Below, piece after piece: positions 42,416 to 55,240 of a DNA stretch of 64,000 bases; position 1 is the first letter of the stretch; each line of letters starts with the position of its first letter. A program made the translations under genes and the position numbers. The notes below the pieces were generated by a model. It made no database searches. It was not told the DNA's origin and saw nothing but the letters and a program-made list of their open reading frames with translations. Source of the DNA: Snodgrassella gandavensis (GTDB lineage Bacteria; Pseudomonadota; Gammaproteobacteria; Burkholderiales; Neisseriaceae); contig NZ_CAJZCE010000004.1 in the NCBI RefSeq assembly GCF_914768025.1, forward strand, positions 176,716 to 240,715, given 5' to 3'.

Positions 42416-43390
42416 TTAAGAGATTCGGGCTAAAGATGCCAATGCTAAATCACGCATGGCCTGTGTGGCTTCGTTATCTGGTAAATCATTCAGGCAGTTA
42501 ACTGCGGCATCTACTGCTTTTTTGGCCTGTGCGGTGCAATAGGCCAGTGCATCTGAATGAATGACATGGTCGTGGATTTTGTCGAAATAGCTGCGGTCGG
42601 CATGCTCCAGTGCATGGCGCACATCGGCAGCGGCAGCAGGGTTGCCCTGATTGAGCAGGTAAATCAGCGGTAGGGTGGGTTTGCCTTCAGCCAGATCGTC
42701 ACCAACATTTTTACCAATGGTATCTACATCGCCGGCGTAATCCAGTACATCATCGATAATCTGGAATGCTGTGCCCAGATAAGTGCCGTAGTTTTTCAGT
42801 GCCAGTTCCTGTTTTTCGGTGGCTTTGGCCAGTATGGCGCTCACTTGTGCTGCGGCCTGAAACAGTTTGGCGGTTTTGTATTTGATTACCTGTAGATACT
42901 GTTCTTCGGTTACGTCGATATTGCCAATATTCATCAGTTGCATCACTTCACCCTCAGCGATGATATTGGTGGCTTCGGCCATTACTTCCAGAATACGCAG
43001 GCTGCCGGAACCTACCATTAGCTGAAAGGCACGGGTATAGAGAAAGTCGCCTACCAGCACGGCTGCGGCATTGCCAAACAGGTTGTTGGCGGTTTCGCGG
43101 CCGCGACGCAGGTCGCTTTCATCTACTACATCATCGTGCAACAGGGTGGAGGTGTGGATGAATTCCACCATGGCTGCCAGTGAAAACAGTGGATCCTCAT
43201 TGTAGTCCAGTGCCTTGCCGGCAAGAATGGTGATTATCGGGCGCAGGCGCTTGCCGCCGGCGCTGATAATATACTGGCCAATTTGAGAAATCAGGACAAC
43301 CTCAGATTCGACAGCACGGTTGATTACCGCATCAACTCGGTTTAAGTCTTCAGGCAGGTGTTTTTGGAAATAAGGCAGGTTTTCAAGCAT
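42416..43390 (-). CDS. ispB: Octaprenyl diphosphate synthase
   Basis: GGKRLRPIITILAGKAL; LLHDDVVDESDLRRG; FQIIDDVLDYAGD. Confidence 0.95.
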   Translation of the reverse strand: MLENLPYFQKHLPEDLNRVDAVINRAVESEVVLISQIGQYIISAGGKRLRPIITILAGKALDYNEDPLFSLAAMVEFIHTSTLLHDDVVDESDLRRGRETANNLFGNAAAVLVGDFLYTRAFQLMVGSGSLRILEVMAEATNIIAEGEVMQLMNIGNIDVTEEQYLQVIKYKTAKLFQAAAQVSAILAKATEKQELALKNYGTYLGTAFQIIDDVLDYAGDVDTIGKNVGDDLAEGKPTLPLIYLLNQGNPAAAADVRHALEHADRSYFDKIHDHVIHSDALAYCTAQAKKAVDAAVNCLNDLPDNEATQAMRDLALASLARIS

Positions 43391-44103
43391 GTGTTTAGCG
43401 TTTCTGCAACTGGTACTGGTGATGTGATTTAATCAATGTGTGCTCGTAACTGCTGAGCACTTTTGCTTATTATTATACTGGAAATCAATTTAGAAAAGAG
43501 AAAAGTTAGATTAGGTTAATACCAATGTGTTCTGGAGTGTGTGGCCGTAGTAAGGATATTGGCGACAAAATTTGCAGCAAAATTTTATGGTTATAATGAT
43601 GTTCTAGTTAGGTGGTTGATTAAATAGAAATTTTTGATGTGAGTATGTTGCTTGCTTTGGCAAAGTGTGTGAGTGTTGTGTTGTTGAATAGCTGATTTTG
43701 CCAGACACAGACAGTGAGTATATTTTGCTAATAGGCTAAAGTGTTTGAATCGTGTATTGGCTGTCAATACAAGTTTATGGTTACAGATAACAGTTTTTCC
43801 GGTATTGCGACGGATATAGTGCTGCTTGCTGTGACTTTTTTAATGATATTATCATATGATAATTTATAACAAGCTGTTGTATCTGTGCACATATGATAAT
43901 TGCCGAAATATCTGTAAGTGTTTGTCGTTATGATGTTGAGACATAAGTAGTAGCTGTCTTGGCTAATTTTGTAGGTGGATAACTATATAAATAGCTTTCG
44001 GTAGCAAAAAATGTGTTTTGCTGTTTTCTGTTAATGATTGATATTAGATAATCAGGCCGGATTTTGCGAATGGTGCATAGCCAGTCTGAAATGTTACGGG
44101 CAA

Positions 44104-44132
44104 TAAAAAACTCCTTACGAATAAGGAGTTTG
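44104..44132 (-). terminator. Rho-independent terminator for the small secreted protein gene
   Basis: Reverse strand AAACTCCTTATTCGTAAGGAGTTTTTTA. Confidence 0.75.
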
Positions 44133-44153
44133 AGATGGGTATTTGATTGTTGC

Positions 44154-44447
44154 TTAGTTTTTGGGCATGGTGCGTATACAGCTACCAAGGCCAAGATGTG
44201 TCTGTTTCTCGGTTCTGGTGATGCCATCAATGCTAACAGTACTACGCTGCCAAGTACAAATGTACAGAATATATAGGATAGGTCTTGACTCAATCAATAA
44301 CCAGGGAGTAGTGATCTCACTCGGTTTTGTAATAGTTGAATTACCATCGCCGATAGGGTGAGCTATGCTTCCACTGGACTTAGCGGCAAAGCTGCTGGCA
44401 GGAAGGGCTAAAAGTAAAGATGTAAAAAGTACGGCTAATTTTTTCAT
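44154..44447 (-). CDS. Small secreted protein of unknown function
   Basis: MKKLAVLFTSLLLALPASSFAAKSSG: Sec signal peptide with AxA site. RBS-like AGGAAA upstream and terminator downstream. Confidence 0.55.
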   Translation of the reverse strand: MKKLAVLFTSLLLALPASSFAAKSSGSIAHPIGDGNSTITKPSEITTPWLLIESRPILYILYICTWQRSTVSIDGITRTEKQTHLGLGSCIRTMPKN

Positions 44448-45438
44448 TTTATTTCCTAAATTGATTGATTAAGGAAAAATTATGTTAGCACGAATAAAGT
44501 CAAAATTTTTTCAATAGGTTGTATAAAAGACAAAAGTTCTGGACATCAGATTTGACTCAAATGGATATTAAATATTATTTAATATCCATTATTTATGCTT
44601 TTGGTTTTAATATTTATGTTGTTTGATTGTTATGAAGATAGATTATAAATTTATTTTAGCCTTGTATTTAGCTGGTTTTCAGCTTGCCTGCTATCGATAT
44701 TATTTTACATTCGCTAGGGAATGTTAATTAAGGCGCTAAGCTATAGTGAGTATTTGTTTATAGGTAAATGCTGAATGAATTTGATGTGTGTAATTCTTTG
44801 TTTTGAGCGATTTATTTGTTATTTTGTTGCTTGAATATGCTGTAATTAATCGTTGAGTAGGTTTTTATTGATTTTTTCTGGCATTAAATGGCTTTTTGCA
44901 GATTGTTGTGTTCGGAAAGAAATTTTTTGTGGTTTTTGTGTGTATTTGTTGTGTTTTTAGGTAAATTAAATTTTCATATTTATATTAATTATTGATTGAT
45001 ATGATGATTTATCTGCGATATGGGATCAGTTGTTCGGTATTCGATTAATCAGGCAAGAAGGGGTTGTGGTCATGATTTTTGCCTGAAACAGAGCAGGGAG
45101 TTTAGCTATTGTTGCAAACCGAAAAGCTGTATACAGATGATGTAGTTTGTAGCGTTGAGTGCTATTGATAAAGTAATTGTTATGTGTTTGATTGTCGAAT
45201 TTTAATTAATTGTTAGCCAGAGAATTGACTGGCAAGTGTGGTACTGGCTGTGAACTGGCGGATGCATACATACTGCAACAGTTACCTGTATAAGTGTTAT
45301 TCTAAATTCTATGAATTCAGCAGGATATTTTATTTGCTGTTTTGACAGTAAATTCGGTGATTGTTATAATCGCCAATTCCGTTTTTGTGCGGAAATTTAG
45401 TTTTTGTTTTTTTAATTGAATTCCTATTGGAGTTGAGT

Positions 45439-45747
45439 ATGTACGCGGTCGTAAAAACCGGCGGTAAACAGTATAAAGTTGCCGTTGGCGAAAAATTAAA
45501 AGTAGAACAGATACCAGCAGAACTCGACAGCCAGATCGAACTGAATGAAGTTTTGATGATTGCTGACGGTGAAGCGGTGAAAGTGGGTACGCCTTTTGTT
45601 GAAGGCGCGAAAGTAACCGCTAAAGTGGTTGCACATGGCCGTCACGATAAAGTACGTATTTTCAAAATGCGTCGTCGTAAACACTACCAGAAACGTCAGG
45701 GTCACCGCCAGAATTTTACCCAGATTGAAATCGTGGCGATTGCCTAA
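45439..45747 (+). CDS. rplU: 50S ribosomal protein L21
   Basis: [28 protein letters not shown]; start at 45439 preferred. Confidence 0.98.
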   Translation: MYAVVKTGGKQYKVAVGEKLKVEQIPAELDSQIELNEVLMIADGEAVKVGTPFVEGAKVTAKVVAHGRHDKVRIFKMRRRKHYQKRQGHRQNFTQIEIVAIA

Positions 45748-45767
45748 TTGAGTGAAGGAATAACAGA

Positions 45768-46040
45768 ATGGCACACAAAAAAGCAGGCGGTAGCTCCCGC
45801 AACGGTCGTGATTCAGAAGCCAAACGTTTGGGCGTTAAAGCCTTTGGTAATGAATTGATTCCGGCTGGTTCAATTATTGTTCGTCAACGCGGTACCCGTT
45901 TTCACGCTGGTGAAAATGTAGGTATGGGTAAAGACCACACTCTATTTGCTAAAGTGGATGGTTATGTGGAATTTGCCGTAAAAGGTGCGTTGAACCGTAA
46001 AACAGTAAGTGTGCGTCCGTATACTGGCGCAGACGAGTAA
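45768..46040 (+). CDS. rpmA: 50S ribosomal protein L27
   Basis: [27 protein letters not shown]. Confidence 0.98.
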   Translation: MAHKKAGGSSRNGRDSEAKRLGVKAFGNELIPAGSIIVRQRGTRFHAGENVGMGKDHTLFAKVDGYVEFAVKGALNRKTVSVRPYTGADE

Positions 46041-46055
46041 GTTTTTACTGATGCT

Positions 46056-46085
46056 AAGCCCTGCCTGTCTGGCAGGGCTTTTTTG
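46056..46085 (+). terminator. Rho-independent terminator after rpmA
   Basis: AAGCCCTGCC-tgtct-GGCAGGGCTTTTTTG. Confidence 0.9.
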
Positions 46086-46194
46086 TTGTAAAGTCGGTTG
46101 TGGTGAATAGTCAGCACTATTGTGCTGTAGTTTAGCTATAATCACGCTATGACGCTTTCACATGGGCAGGACGCTTTTTGTCTGTCCGGGCTAA

Positions 46195-47349
<1,155 letters not shown>

Positions 47350-47369
47350 ATTAACTATTGATATTGCTT

Positions 47370-47396
47370 GGCCACCTGTTGCAGGTGGCTTTTTTG
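47370..47396 (+). terminator. Rho-independent terminator after obgE
   Basis: GCCACCTGTTGCAGGTGGCTTTTTTG. Confidence 0.9.
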
Positions 47397-47435
47397 TGTT
47401 TGAGAATAAGCTAGGGCATATGGGAAAGGGAAAGC

Positions 47436-47993
47436 TTAGTTTGTTTGCTGATGGTGAGGACGATGGCGGTGCAGGAATCGGTATAAAAATTGCAGAGCCA
47501 AGACGCTGATTAAGGCCAGTACCGCTGCTATGGGTATCTGGTCTACCGCATAGACTGTGGATTTGATGGGAGTAACAGTACTGGCCGTTGCCTGATATGT
47601 AGCGATAGTAATGCTGCGGGATGTGCGCAGGCTGGTTTGTATCAGTTGCTGTTGTGCTGTTTGCTGCACAACTTTGTAGCTAAAGGTGTCGTTGTCATTC
47701 TTCTCTTTGCTGCCTTCTGGCTTTTTAGCCAGAAAAGTCATTTTGTCCAGTGGATGTTGCTGGACATAAGAATAGGGTAGAGCCAGAAAGGAGCCATCTG
47801 GTTCAAATGTGGCAATCGTGAAATCTGCATGCCACGGTTTTTGATTACTGGCTGTTCTGCTATCCAGACCGGCTAGCAGATAGATAAACAGAATCAGGAA
47901 ACCACAGAATAATACTAGCTTGAGCAATCGCTGTTTAAATTGCCGGGGACGTGTTTGGGGCTGCTTGGCCGCTGGATTATACTGATTGCGCAT
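47436..47993 (-). CDS. Hypothetical membrane protein
   Basis: 185 aa with N- and C-terminal TM segments. Confidence 0.65.
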   Translation of the reverse strand: MRNQYNPAAKQPQTRPRQFKQRLLKLVLFCGFLILFIYLLAGLDSRTASNQKPWHADFTIATFEPDGSFLALPYSYVQQHPLDKMTFLAKKPEGSKEKNDNDTFSYKVVQQTAQQQLIQTSLRTSRSITIATYQATASTVTPIKSTVYAVDQIPIAAVLALISVLALQFLYRFLHRHRPHHQQTN

Positions 47994-48318
47994 GAGGCTG
48001 TACCGCTGCTGGTTGGTCGAATTTATTTTAAAGTGTTGCTGGTGGTTGGCTGGTGATTTTACCTAATTTTTGAGGTTGTCGAAGGTTAATGTTTTTATTG
48101 CTACTGCAATACGGGCTGGCAGATGTAGATTATGTTGATGCAGATCAGATATTTGTGTTGATTATTGATTTAAGAATCATTTTTTATCTGTATTGTTGGG
48201 TACCGGTATTTTTGCTGGCTATAGCTGATGGTGCAGACTGTAAATGGTATTTGAATTTTCAGATGAAAATTATTATCATTAATTTTTGATATGGTTAATC
48301 TGATTTAGGAATAAGTCT

Positions 48319-48828
48319 ATGAGCGAGCAACATGATGTAGCTGAACTTCAGGCAGCCGTTACACGGTTACAACAGTTAAATTCTCTGGTTCTGGCTACGG
48401 TAGGGCAGGATGGTGTGCCGTTGGCGAGCTATGCGCCATTTGCCGAGCATGATGGCTGTTTATATGTTTTGTTATCCGGTTTGTCGTTACATACGCAAAA
48501 TTTGCAGCGGCAGCAGCAGGCGAATGTGATGCTGATTGAAGATGAAGCTTCTGCTCGCAATGTATTTGCTCGTGCACGGCTGAATTATACGGTGTCGGTA
48601 ACGACTATTGAAAAAGACACAACTGATGGTATTGCGGCTTTGCAGACAATGAAAGCTAAGCTGGGCAATACGGTAGATGTGCTGAGCGGGCTGCCGGATT
48701 TTATGCTGTTTCGTCTGCAACTGGAAAAAGCGCGTCTGGTAACTGGTTTTGGGCGTGCTTATGTGTTTGTGCCGGGTGATGTGGCTGGTGCGGTACAGTT
48801 AACGGAAAAGAATGCCAAAACAATGTGA
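48319..48828 (+). CDS. Pyridoxamine 5'-phosphate oxidase-like/HugZ-family protein
   Basis: LVLATVGQDGVPLASYAPFAEHDGCLYVLLSGLSLHTQNL; NVMLIEDE; RLVTGFGRAY. Confidence 0.85.
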   Translation: MSEQHDVAELQAAVTRLQQLNSLVLATVGQDGVPLASYAPFAEHDGCLYVLLSGLSLHTQNLQRQQQANVMLIEDEASARNVFARARLNYTVSVTTIEKDTTDGIAALQTMKAKLGNTVDVLSGLPDFMLFRLQLEKARLVTGFGRAYVFVPGDVAGAVQLTEKNAKTM

Positions 48829-48908
48829 TACCGGTGTGTGTGGCTATTGCTCGGTAAAGGAGGATAAAATCCCGTACAATAACCACTTTATTCGGATAAA
48901 CCGGAGCT

Positions 48909-50444
48909 GTGTACATGTGGTGTTGGCCTAAACGAATTTGGGTAATTATCCAGACGGTCTATGTATATGGTCTGCTGGATTTGGTACAGGTACATATACG
49001 GTCATTATGGTTGCAAAGAATTGTCCGTCTGCTACCTCGTGGCCGCAAATACCAGCAGTTAACGGCAGCAGTACGCTTGCGTCTGGCGCTGGAAAGTCTG
49101 GGGCCGATTTTTGTTAAATTTGGGCAGGTATTATCCACGCGGCCGGATTTGATACCGCCTGATTATGCTCACGAGCTGACTCTGTTGCAAGATCGGGTGC
49201 CGCCATTTGACAGCGATGTCGCAATTAAGGTTATTGAAAGTGAGCTGGGTAAACCGCTGGCGGAGATTTATGCCCGTTTTAATCCACAACCGGTAGCCAG
49301 CGCCTCTATTGCGCAGGTACATGAGGCTTATTTGTTTAATACCGATGGTGGTGTTGGCCAGAAGGTAGCCGTAAAGGTTTTGCGCCCGAATATTGCTCCG
49401 GTGATTGATCAGGATTTGGCTCTGATGGCCGTGGGTGCGCGCTGGGTGGAATGGCTGTTTGCTGATGGCAAGCGGCTAAAGCCGCGAGAGGTGGTGGCAG
49501 AATTCAAGAATTATCTGCATGATGAGCTGGATTTGATGAGAGAGGCTGCCAATGCCAGCTTGCTCGGGCGCCAGTTTAGTAATAGTTCGATGCTGATTAT
49601 TCCGGCAGTTTATTATGATTATTGTGCCCGCCGGGTGCTGACAATTGAATGGATGGATGGTATCCCTGTTGCCAGTCTGGACAAGCTGCGTGAGAGAAAT
49701 ATTGATTTACAACAGTTGGCTCGCTATGGGGTAGAGATTTTCTTTACTCAAGTGTTTGATAATGGATTTTTCCATGCGGATATGCATCCGGGCAATATTA
49801 TGGTGGCGAATGACGGCCGCTATATTGCGCTAGATTTTGGTATTGTCGGTACCTTGACTGATTACGATAAACGTTATCTAGCAATTAATTTTCTGGCTTT
49901 TTTTAATCGTGATTATCATCGGGTGGCCATGGCGCATGTTGAGTCTGGCTGGGTACCTGCAGATACAAGGGTAGAGGAGCTGGAGGCTGCGGTACGCGCA
50001 GTATGTGAACCGATTTTTAACAAGCCGCTGGCTGAGATTTCTTTTGGTATGGTGCTGATGCGCTTATTTGAAACCAGCCGCCGTTTTAATGTGGAAATTC
50101 AACCACAACTGGTGTTGTTACAGAAGACGTTGTTGAATATTGAGGGGCTGGGACGACAGCTTGATCCTAAGCTGGATTTATGGGCAACGGCCAAACCGTT
50201 TTTAACTCGCTGGATGCATAATCAGATTGGTCTGAAAGCTTTGTGGAAAACGGTACGGCAGGAAGCGCCGGACTGGGCGCAAATGCTGCCAGTGCTACCG
50301 CGCAAGCTGAATGCTCTGCTAGATGAAAGACGGCAGCTAGAATGGCGTGATGCTTATGTACATTTACTACGTACTCAGCGCCAACAGAATTTCTGGTTGG
50401 CGGTGATTGCGCTGGTAATGCTAGCTGTTTTTCTGTTTAAATGA
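48909..50444 (+). CDS. ubiB: Ubiquinone biosynthesis regulatory kinase UbiB
   Basis: [62 protein letters not shown]. Confidence 0.95.
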   Translation: MYMWCWPKRIWVIIQTVYVYGLLDLVQVHIRSLWLQRIVRLLPRGRKYQQLTAAVRLRLALESLGPIFVKFGQVLSTRPDLIPPDYAHELTLLQDRVPPFDSDVAIKVIESELGKPLAEIYARFNPQPVASASIAQVHEAYLFNTDGGVGQKVAVKVLRPNIAPVIDQDLALMAVGARWVEWLFADGKRLKPREVVAEFKNYLHDELDLMREAANASLLGRQFSNSSMLIIPAVYYDYCARRVLTIEWMDGIPVASLDKLRERNIDLQQLARYGVEIFFTQVFDNGFFHADMHPGNIMVANDGRYIALDFGIVGTLTDYDKRYLAINFLAFFNRDYHRVAMAHVESGWVPADTRVEELEAAVRAVCEPIFNKPLAEISFGMVLMRLFETSRRFNVEIQPQLVLLQKTLLNIEGLGRQLDPKLDLWATAKPFLTRWMHNQIGLKALWKTVRQEAPDWAQMLPVLPRKLNALLDERRQLEWRDAYVHLLRTQRQQNFWLAVIALVMLAVFLFK

Positions 50445-50627
50445 TTTTTGCTGCATATGCAGCCTGAAGTTATTGTGTGTATTCGTTTTAATATTGTTCA
50501 TATTGTGAAATCTGCTTATAGTTATGTGCAGTGCTTTAGCTTTAAGAGGCGGATTTCAGGTTATAATTTTGTCATTGCTTTTGCTGGCGGTCTGTCCGCA
50601 GTATCTCATCTGTAAAGGAGTAGTCTT

Positions 50628-51407
50628 GTGTCACGTATGTATCCTTATCCTTTGATTGCAAAGGAAGGCTGGCCGTTTATTATCGGCAGTCTGGTGCTGA
50701 GCATATTAACTGTTATCTGGTGCGGATGGTGGTCGCTGCCGTTATGGGTACTGACGGCATTTGTGGTGCAGTTTTTTCGTGATCCTGCGCGCGATATTCC
50801 TGTTGCTCCAGAGGATGTGCTGAGTCCGGCAGATGGGCGTATTGTGGTGGTGGAAAAAACCACTGACCCGTATCGTGGTGTTAATGCGCTGAAAATCAGT
50901 GTGTTTATGAATGTATTTAATGTTCACTCCAATCGCAGCCCGATTGATGGCAAGGTGGAACGGGTAGATTATTTTAAGGGCAGTTTTCTGAACGCTGCGC
51001 TGGATAAGGCCAGTGCGCAAAATGAGCGTAATGCGGTTCTGGCCATAACAAAAACTGGCCGGCCTGTGACTTTTGTACAGGTAGCCGGTCTGGTGGCACG
51101 GCGTATCCTGTGCTATGTCAATGCACATGATTTATTGCATCGCGGTGACCGTTATGGTTTTATCCGGTTTGGTTCGCGTGTGGATGTTTATCTGCCGGAA
51201 GACGCTACGCCGCTGGTAGCAATTGGTGATAAGGTAAGTGCCAGCAGTACAGTACTGGCTACTTTGCCATTACATGCGCCGGCTGCCGGTTCTGTGCCAG
51301 AAAATAGTGCCAATTCTGTTGACAGTACTACAGAACAGGCTGATATGGTGAAAGAAGCCACTGACCGGGCAGCGGTAGCGGCACAGCATGTTCTGTCACA
51401 GGAATAG
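50628..51407 (+). CDS. psd: Phosphatidylserine decarboxylase
   Basis: [42 protein letters not shown] cleavage motif. Confidence 0.95.
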   Translation: MSRMYPYPLIAKEGWPFIIGSLVLSILTVIWCGWWSLPLWVLTAFVVQFFRDPARDIPVAPEDVLSPADGRIVVVEKTTDPYRGVNALKISVFMNVFNVHSNRSPIDGKVERVDYFKGSFLNAALDKASAQNERNAVLAITKTGRPVTFVQVAGLVARRILCYVNAHDLLHRGDRYGFIRFGSRVDVYLPEDATPLVAIGDKVSASSTVLATLPLHAPAAGSVPENSANSVDSTTEQADMVKEATDRAAVAAQHVLSQE

Positions 51408-51483
51408 ATATTATTTATTGTTATACAGGCTGTTTGCTCCTTTTCAGGATCAGGCAGCCTGTTGTTATTCAATTACATAGCTT

Positions 51484-52710
51484 ATGAGTGGATTTGCTAA
51501 AGCCGGTTTGTCAGCCCGACCCGCACCCGAGCGGGTGTTGCTGGTAGGTGTCATGCTGGATAAAGATTTCCCGGTAGCGGCGGAACGTCGTACAACCCTG
51601 TTTCAGTCGGCACTGGCTGAGGCTCAAGAACTGGTGCGTGCCAGTGGGGCTGAACTGGTGGCAGTGGTGCCATGTAAACGTCAGCAGCCGGATAGTGCAT
51701 TATTTGTCGGTAAGGGCAAGGCAGAGGAACTGGCACAGCAGGTAGCAGAGGCTGAGATTGATCTGGTGGTATTCAATCATGCGCTGACGCCAACGCAGGA
51801 GCGTAATCTGGAACGGCTGCTACAATGCCGGGTATTAGATCGGGTTGGCTTGATTCTGGCCATTTTTGCCCGGCGTGCGCATAGTCAGGAAGGCCGTTTG
51901 CAGGTTGAGCTGGCACAGTTGGTACATTTGTCCAGCCGGCTGGTGCGTGGTTATGGGCATTTGCAAAGTCAGCGCGGCGGGATAGGATTACGCGGGCCGG
52001 GAGAGACACGGCTGGAAACCGATCGTCGCCTTATCAAGCAGAAGATCACTCGTTTACGCCAGCAGTTGCAGCAGGTACGGCGGCAGCGGGCAACGCAGCG
52101 TAAAAGCCGTAATCAGGGTATGTTGCCTGCTTTTGCATTGGTAGGCTATACCAATGTGGGTAAATCCAGCTTGTTTAACCGCCTGACCAAAGCACAGGTA
52201 CTGGCAGAAGACCAGCTATTTGCTACGCTGGATAATACGGTGCGTCGCTTATACCTGAATGACCAGACCAGTGTATTGCTGTCGGATACTGTGGGCTTTG
52301 TGCGCGATTTGCCGCATAGTTTGGTGGCTGCTTTTGCAGCTACGCTAGAGGAAACGGCGCTGGCTGATGTGCTGTTGCATGTGGTGGATATTACTCATCC
52401 AGAGTTTGAACGGCAAATTGATGATGTGAATGCGGTGCTGAAAGAAATTGATGCAGCAAACATACCACAATTGATTATTTATAATAAAATTGACAAGCTG
52501 GCTGCTGCGCAGCGGCCACAAGGTATCGTATGTGATATACGCGGCCGTCCACAGGCCGTTTATATTTCAGTACAGGATGGTAGCGGTCTGGCTGATTTGC
52601 GTACGGCCATGATTGAATTGGCTAACATGAAGTATGTGATGCATGATGAACAGGCTGGTTTGATACTACCTGTCGAGGATTTGACTAAAGATGATACAAG
52701 AACAAACTGA
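51484..52710 (+). CDS. hflX: GTPase HflX
   Basis: GGIGLRGPGETRLETDRR; ALVGYTNVGKSSLFNRLT; LSDTVGFVRDLPH. Confidence 0.97.
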   Translation: MSGFAKAGLSARPAPERVLLVGVMLDKDFPVAAERRTTLFQSALAEAQELVRASGAELVAVVPCKRQQPDSALFVGKGKAEELAQQVAEAEIDLVVFNHALTPTQERNLERLLQCRVLDRVGLILAIFARRAHSQEGRLQVELAQLVHLSSRLVRGYGHLQSQRGGIGLRGPGETRLETDRRLIKQKITRLRQQLQQVRRQRATQRKSRNQGMLPAFALVGYTNVGKSSLFNRLTKAQVLAEDQLFATLDNTVRRLYLNDQTSVLLSDTVGFVRDLPHSLVAAFAATLEETALADVLLHVVDITHPEFERQIDDVNAVLKEIDAANIPQLIIYNKIDKLAAAQRPQGIVCDIRGRPQAVYISVQDGSGLADLRTAMIELANMKYVMHDEQAGLILPVEDLTKDDTRTN

Positions 52711-53476
52711 TGTGATTAAACATAATCGCCCTAATCGTCCGAGCCGGCGCCGTCGCCTACGTGACAACAGTATTTATTTGCTACCGAATGCGTTTACGCT
52801 GGCTGCGCTGTTTGCCGCCTTTTATGCGATTACCCAATCTATGCATGGTCATTATGAAATTGCAGCGATTGCAGTGTTTATTTCCATGCTGCTGGACGGG
52901 ATGGATGGACGTGTTGCACGCCTGACCAATAGCCAGAGTGCGTTTGGTGAGCAGCTAGACAGTCTGGCGGATATGGTGAGTTTCGGCGTAGCGCCAGCGC
53001 TGATTGCGTATAAATGGCAGTTATTCCATTTCGGTAAAATTGGCTATTCAGTGGCCTTTATTTACTGCGCCTGTGCGGCTTTACGACTGGCACTCTTTAA
53101 TACCCTGATTGGCAAGGTGAGCAAAAAATGGTTTATTGGTATTCCCAGCCCGACAGCCGCTGCTCTGGTGATTGGTTTAATCTGGGTGAGCCATACGTTT
53201 CAGGGTTTACCTCATTTAAACTGGCTTTGCCTAATTATTACCCTGTTTGGTGGTTTATCCATGGTGGTGCAGATACCTTTCTGGTCATTTAAGGAAATCA
53301 ATGTTTACCGTAAAGTCCCTTTTTTTGTGATGATTCTGGCTGTTATCGTCCTGCTGGTGGTGACATGGGAACCATCGGTGGTGCTGTTTGCCTTTTTCCT
53401 GCTCTATAGTTTATCTGGTTATGTGATGTTTATTTGGCGCGTGCTGACTAAACGCAAGTTTCAGCCAGAATCGTGA
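52691..53476 (+). CDS. pssA: CDP-diacylglycerol--serine O-phosphatidyltransferase
   Basis: LLDGMDGRVARLTNSQSAFGEQLDSLADMVSFGVAPALI. Confidence 0.95.
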   Translation: MIQEQTDVIKHNRPNRPSRRRRLRDNSIYLLPNAFTLAALFAAFYAITQSMHGHYEIAAIAVFISMLLDGMDGRVARLTNSQSAFGEQLDSLADMVSFGVAPALIAYKWQLFHFGKIGYSVAFIYCACAALRLALFNTLIGKVSKKWFIGIPSPTAAALVIGLIWVSHTFQGLPHLNWLCLIITLFGGLSMVVQIPFWSFKEINVYRKVPFFVMILAVIVLLVVTWEPSVVLFAFFLLYSLSGYVMFIWRVLTKRKFQPES

Positions 53477-53538
53477 TGAAAATTTATTTGGTTGGGTAAA
53501 AAAATAAGCTGATGCATTCAATATAAAGGAGGATAGTT

Positions 53539-54756
53539 ATGGCGGTTAATTTGTCTGTACCGAGTGATGAGCAGGTTTTGGCCATTGATGGTGTGCAGGT
53601 TTTCGTTGGTCAGGCCGGAATCAAAAAATCAGAACATGATGATTTAACTTTGGTAGTGCTCAATAGCATAAACAGTATTGGGGCTATATTCACACAAAAC
53701 CGTTTTTGTGCCGCACCAGTGCAGATTGCCAAACAGCATCTGGCAGCGGATACAGGAGTGCGTGCACTGGTCATTAATACAGGTAATGCCAATGCTGGTA
53801 CTGGCCAGCAAGGGTTGGCTGATGCAGAATTTATTTGTGAAAAGGTAGCGCAACAGATTGGCTGTCGCGCCTCAGAAGTACTGCCATTTTCTACTGGTGT
53901 GATTCTTGAACCGTTGCCAGTAGATAAGATTGTGGCAGCACTGCCAAAGGTTAAGGTTGTGCACTGGCCGCGGGCTGCGGCCGCAATCATGACTACCGAT
54001 ACTGTGCCCAAAATAGCCAGCCGAACCGTATACATTGATGGACATAAGGTACACTTTACCGGAATTGCCAAGGGCTCGGGCATGATTCATCCGAACATGG
54101 CCACCATGCTCGGATTTGTGTTTACCGATGTAGCCATTGCCCAGCCATTATTGCAGCAGATGGTGGCTGAGGTGGCGGCCACATCATTTAATGCGATTAG
54201 TGTGGATGGGGATACGTCTACCAATGACAGTTTTGTAGTGGTGGCTACAGGTAAGTCTCAATTAGGGCGGATAGATTCTGTGACCAGCAAGGATTATGCT
54301 GCGGTGAAAACAGTGCTGGCTGATTTGGCTCTGGAGCTGGCACAGGCTATCGTGCGTGATGGTGAGGGTGCTACCAAGTTTATTACTATTGATGTGCGCA
54401 ATGCGCTGACGGAAGCTGAGGCACGGCAAGTAGGTTATGCAGTTGCTCGTTCACCGCTGGTAAAAACCGCTTTTTATGCCAGTGATCCGAATCTGGGGCG
54501 TATTTTGTGTGCCATTGGCTATGCCGGAATTGCTGATCTTGATGTAGCAGCAATTAAAGTATATCTGGGTGATGTTTTGGTGGCAGAAAAAGGCGGGCGT
54601 GCCAACAGCTATACGGAAGAGGCGGGTCAGCAGGTAATGGCGCAGGATGAAATAACGGTGACAATTGATTTGGCACGTGCCGAGGCGCAGGCGAGGATTT
54701 ATACCTGTGATTTATCCAAAGAGTATGTGGCAATTAATGCTGATTACCGCAGTTAA
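53539..54756 (+). CDS. argJ: Bifunctional glutamate N-acetyltransferase/amino-acid acetyltransferase
   Basis: AKGSGMIHPNMATMLGFVFTD autocleavage motif; NAISVDGDTSTNDS. Confidence 0.97.
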   Translation: MAVNLSVPSDEQVLAIDGVQVFVGQAGIKKSEHDDLTLVVLNSINSIGAIFTQNRFCAAPVQIAKQHLAADTGVRALVINTGNANAGTGQQGLADAEFICEKVAQQIGCRASEVLPFSTGVILEPLPVDKIVAALPKVKVVHWPRAAAAIMTTDTVPKIASRTVYIDGHKVHFTGIAKGSGMIHPNMATMLGFVFTDVAIAQPLLQQMVAEVAATSFNAISVDGDTSTNDSFVVVATGKSQLGRIDSVTSKDYAAVKTVLADLALELAQAIVRDGEGATKFITIDVRNALTEAEARQVGYAVARSPLVKTAFYASDPNLGRILCAIGYAGIADLDVAAIKVYLGDVLVAEKGGRANSYTEEAGQQVMAQDEITVTIDLARAEAQARIYTCDLSKEYVAINADYRS

Positions 54757-54775
54757 CTTGTATTCCTATTCAAAC

Positions 54776-54805
54776 AATAAACCCGCTGTTGTGGCGGGTT
54801 TATTG
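54776..54805. terminator. Bidirectional terminator between argJ and ridA
   Basis: AATAAACCCGC-tgttgtg-GCGGGTTTATT. Confidence 0.8.
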
Positions 54806-54816
54806 TTTTAACTGGA

Positions 54817-55167
54817 TTATTTCTGTACCGCGGTCAGTTTGATTTCCACTTTCCATTTCGGATTGGCCAAAGCTGCCTGAACACAGGCTCTTGCTGGGGC
54901 TTTGCCTGGTGTGACCCAGTTGTCCCATGCCTGATTCATGCCCGCATATTCCTGCATATCGCTCAGGTATATAACTGCTTCGCAGATATGCTGTTTGTCA
55001 CTGCCACAGGCAGCAAGGATAGTATCTATCTGTGCCAGAACATTAGCGGTTTGTGCAGTGATGTCGGCGTCTTCATTAGTGGGTACCTGTCCGGCGAGAA
55101 ATATCAGGCCATTGACAATGGTGGCTTCTGCAAGGCGGTTACCGCTCTGGTAAAATTCGATACTCAT
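54817..55167 (-). CDS. ridA: RidA family enamine/imine deaminase
   Basis: GLIFLAGQVPTNEDADITAQTANVLAQIDTILAACG; PARACVQAAL. Confidence 0.92.
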   Translation of the reverse strand: MSIEFYQSGNRLAEATIVNGLIFLAGQVPTNEDADITAQTANVLAQIDTILAACGSDKQHICEAVIYLSDMQEYAGMNQAWDNWVTPGKAPARACVQAALANPKWKVEIKLTAVQK

Positions 55168-55240
55168 GTACAGGCTCTTGAAAATAGTAAAACAACGATG
55201 TTAGCACAGTTGTTCTTGCCTGAATTGATGAGGTGAAGTA

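Noticed and set aside
43928-44293. 121-aa minus-strand ORF overlapping the small secreted protein
   Set aside because: Overlaps the better supported signal-peptide ORF in another frame and reads through that gene's terminator.
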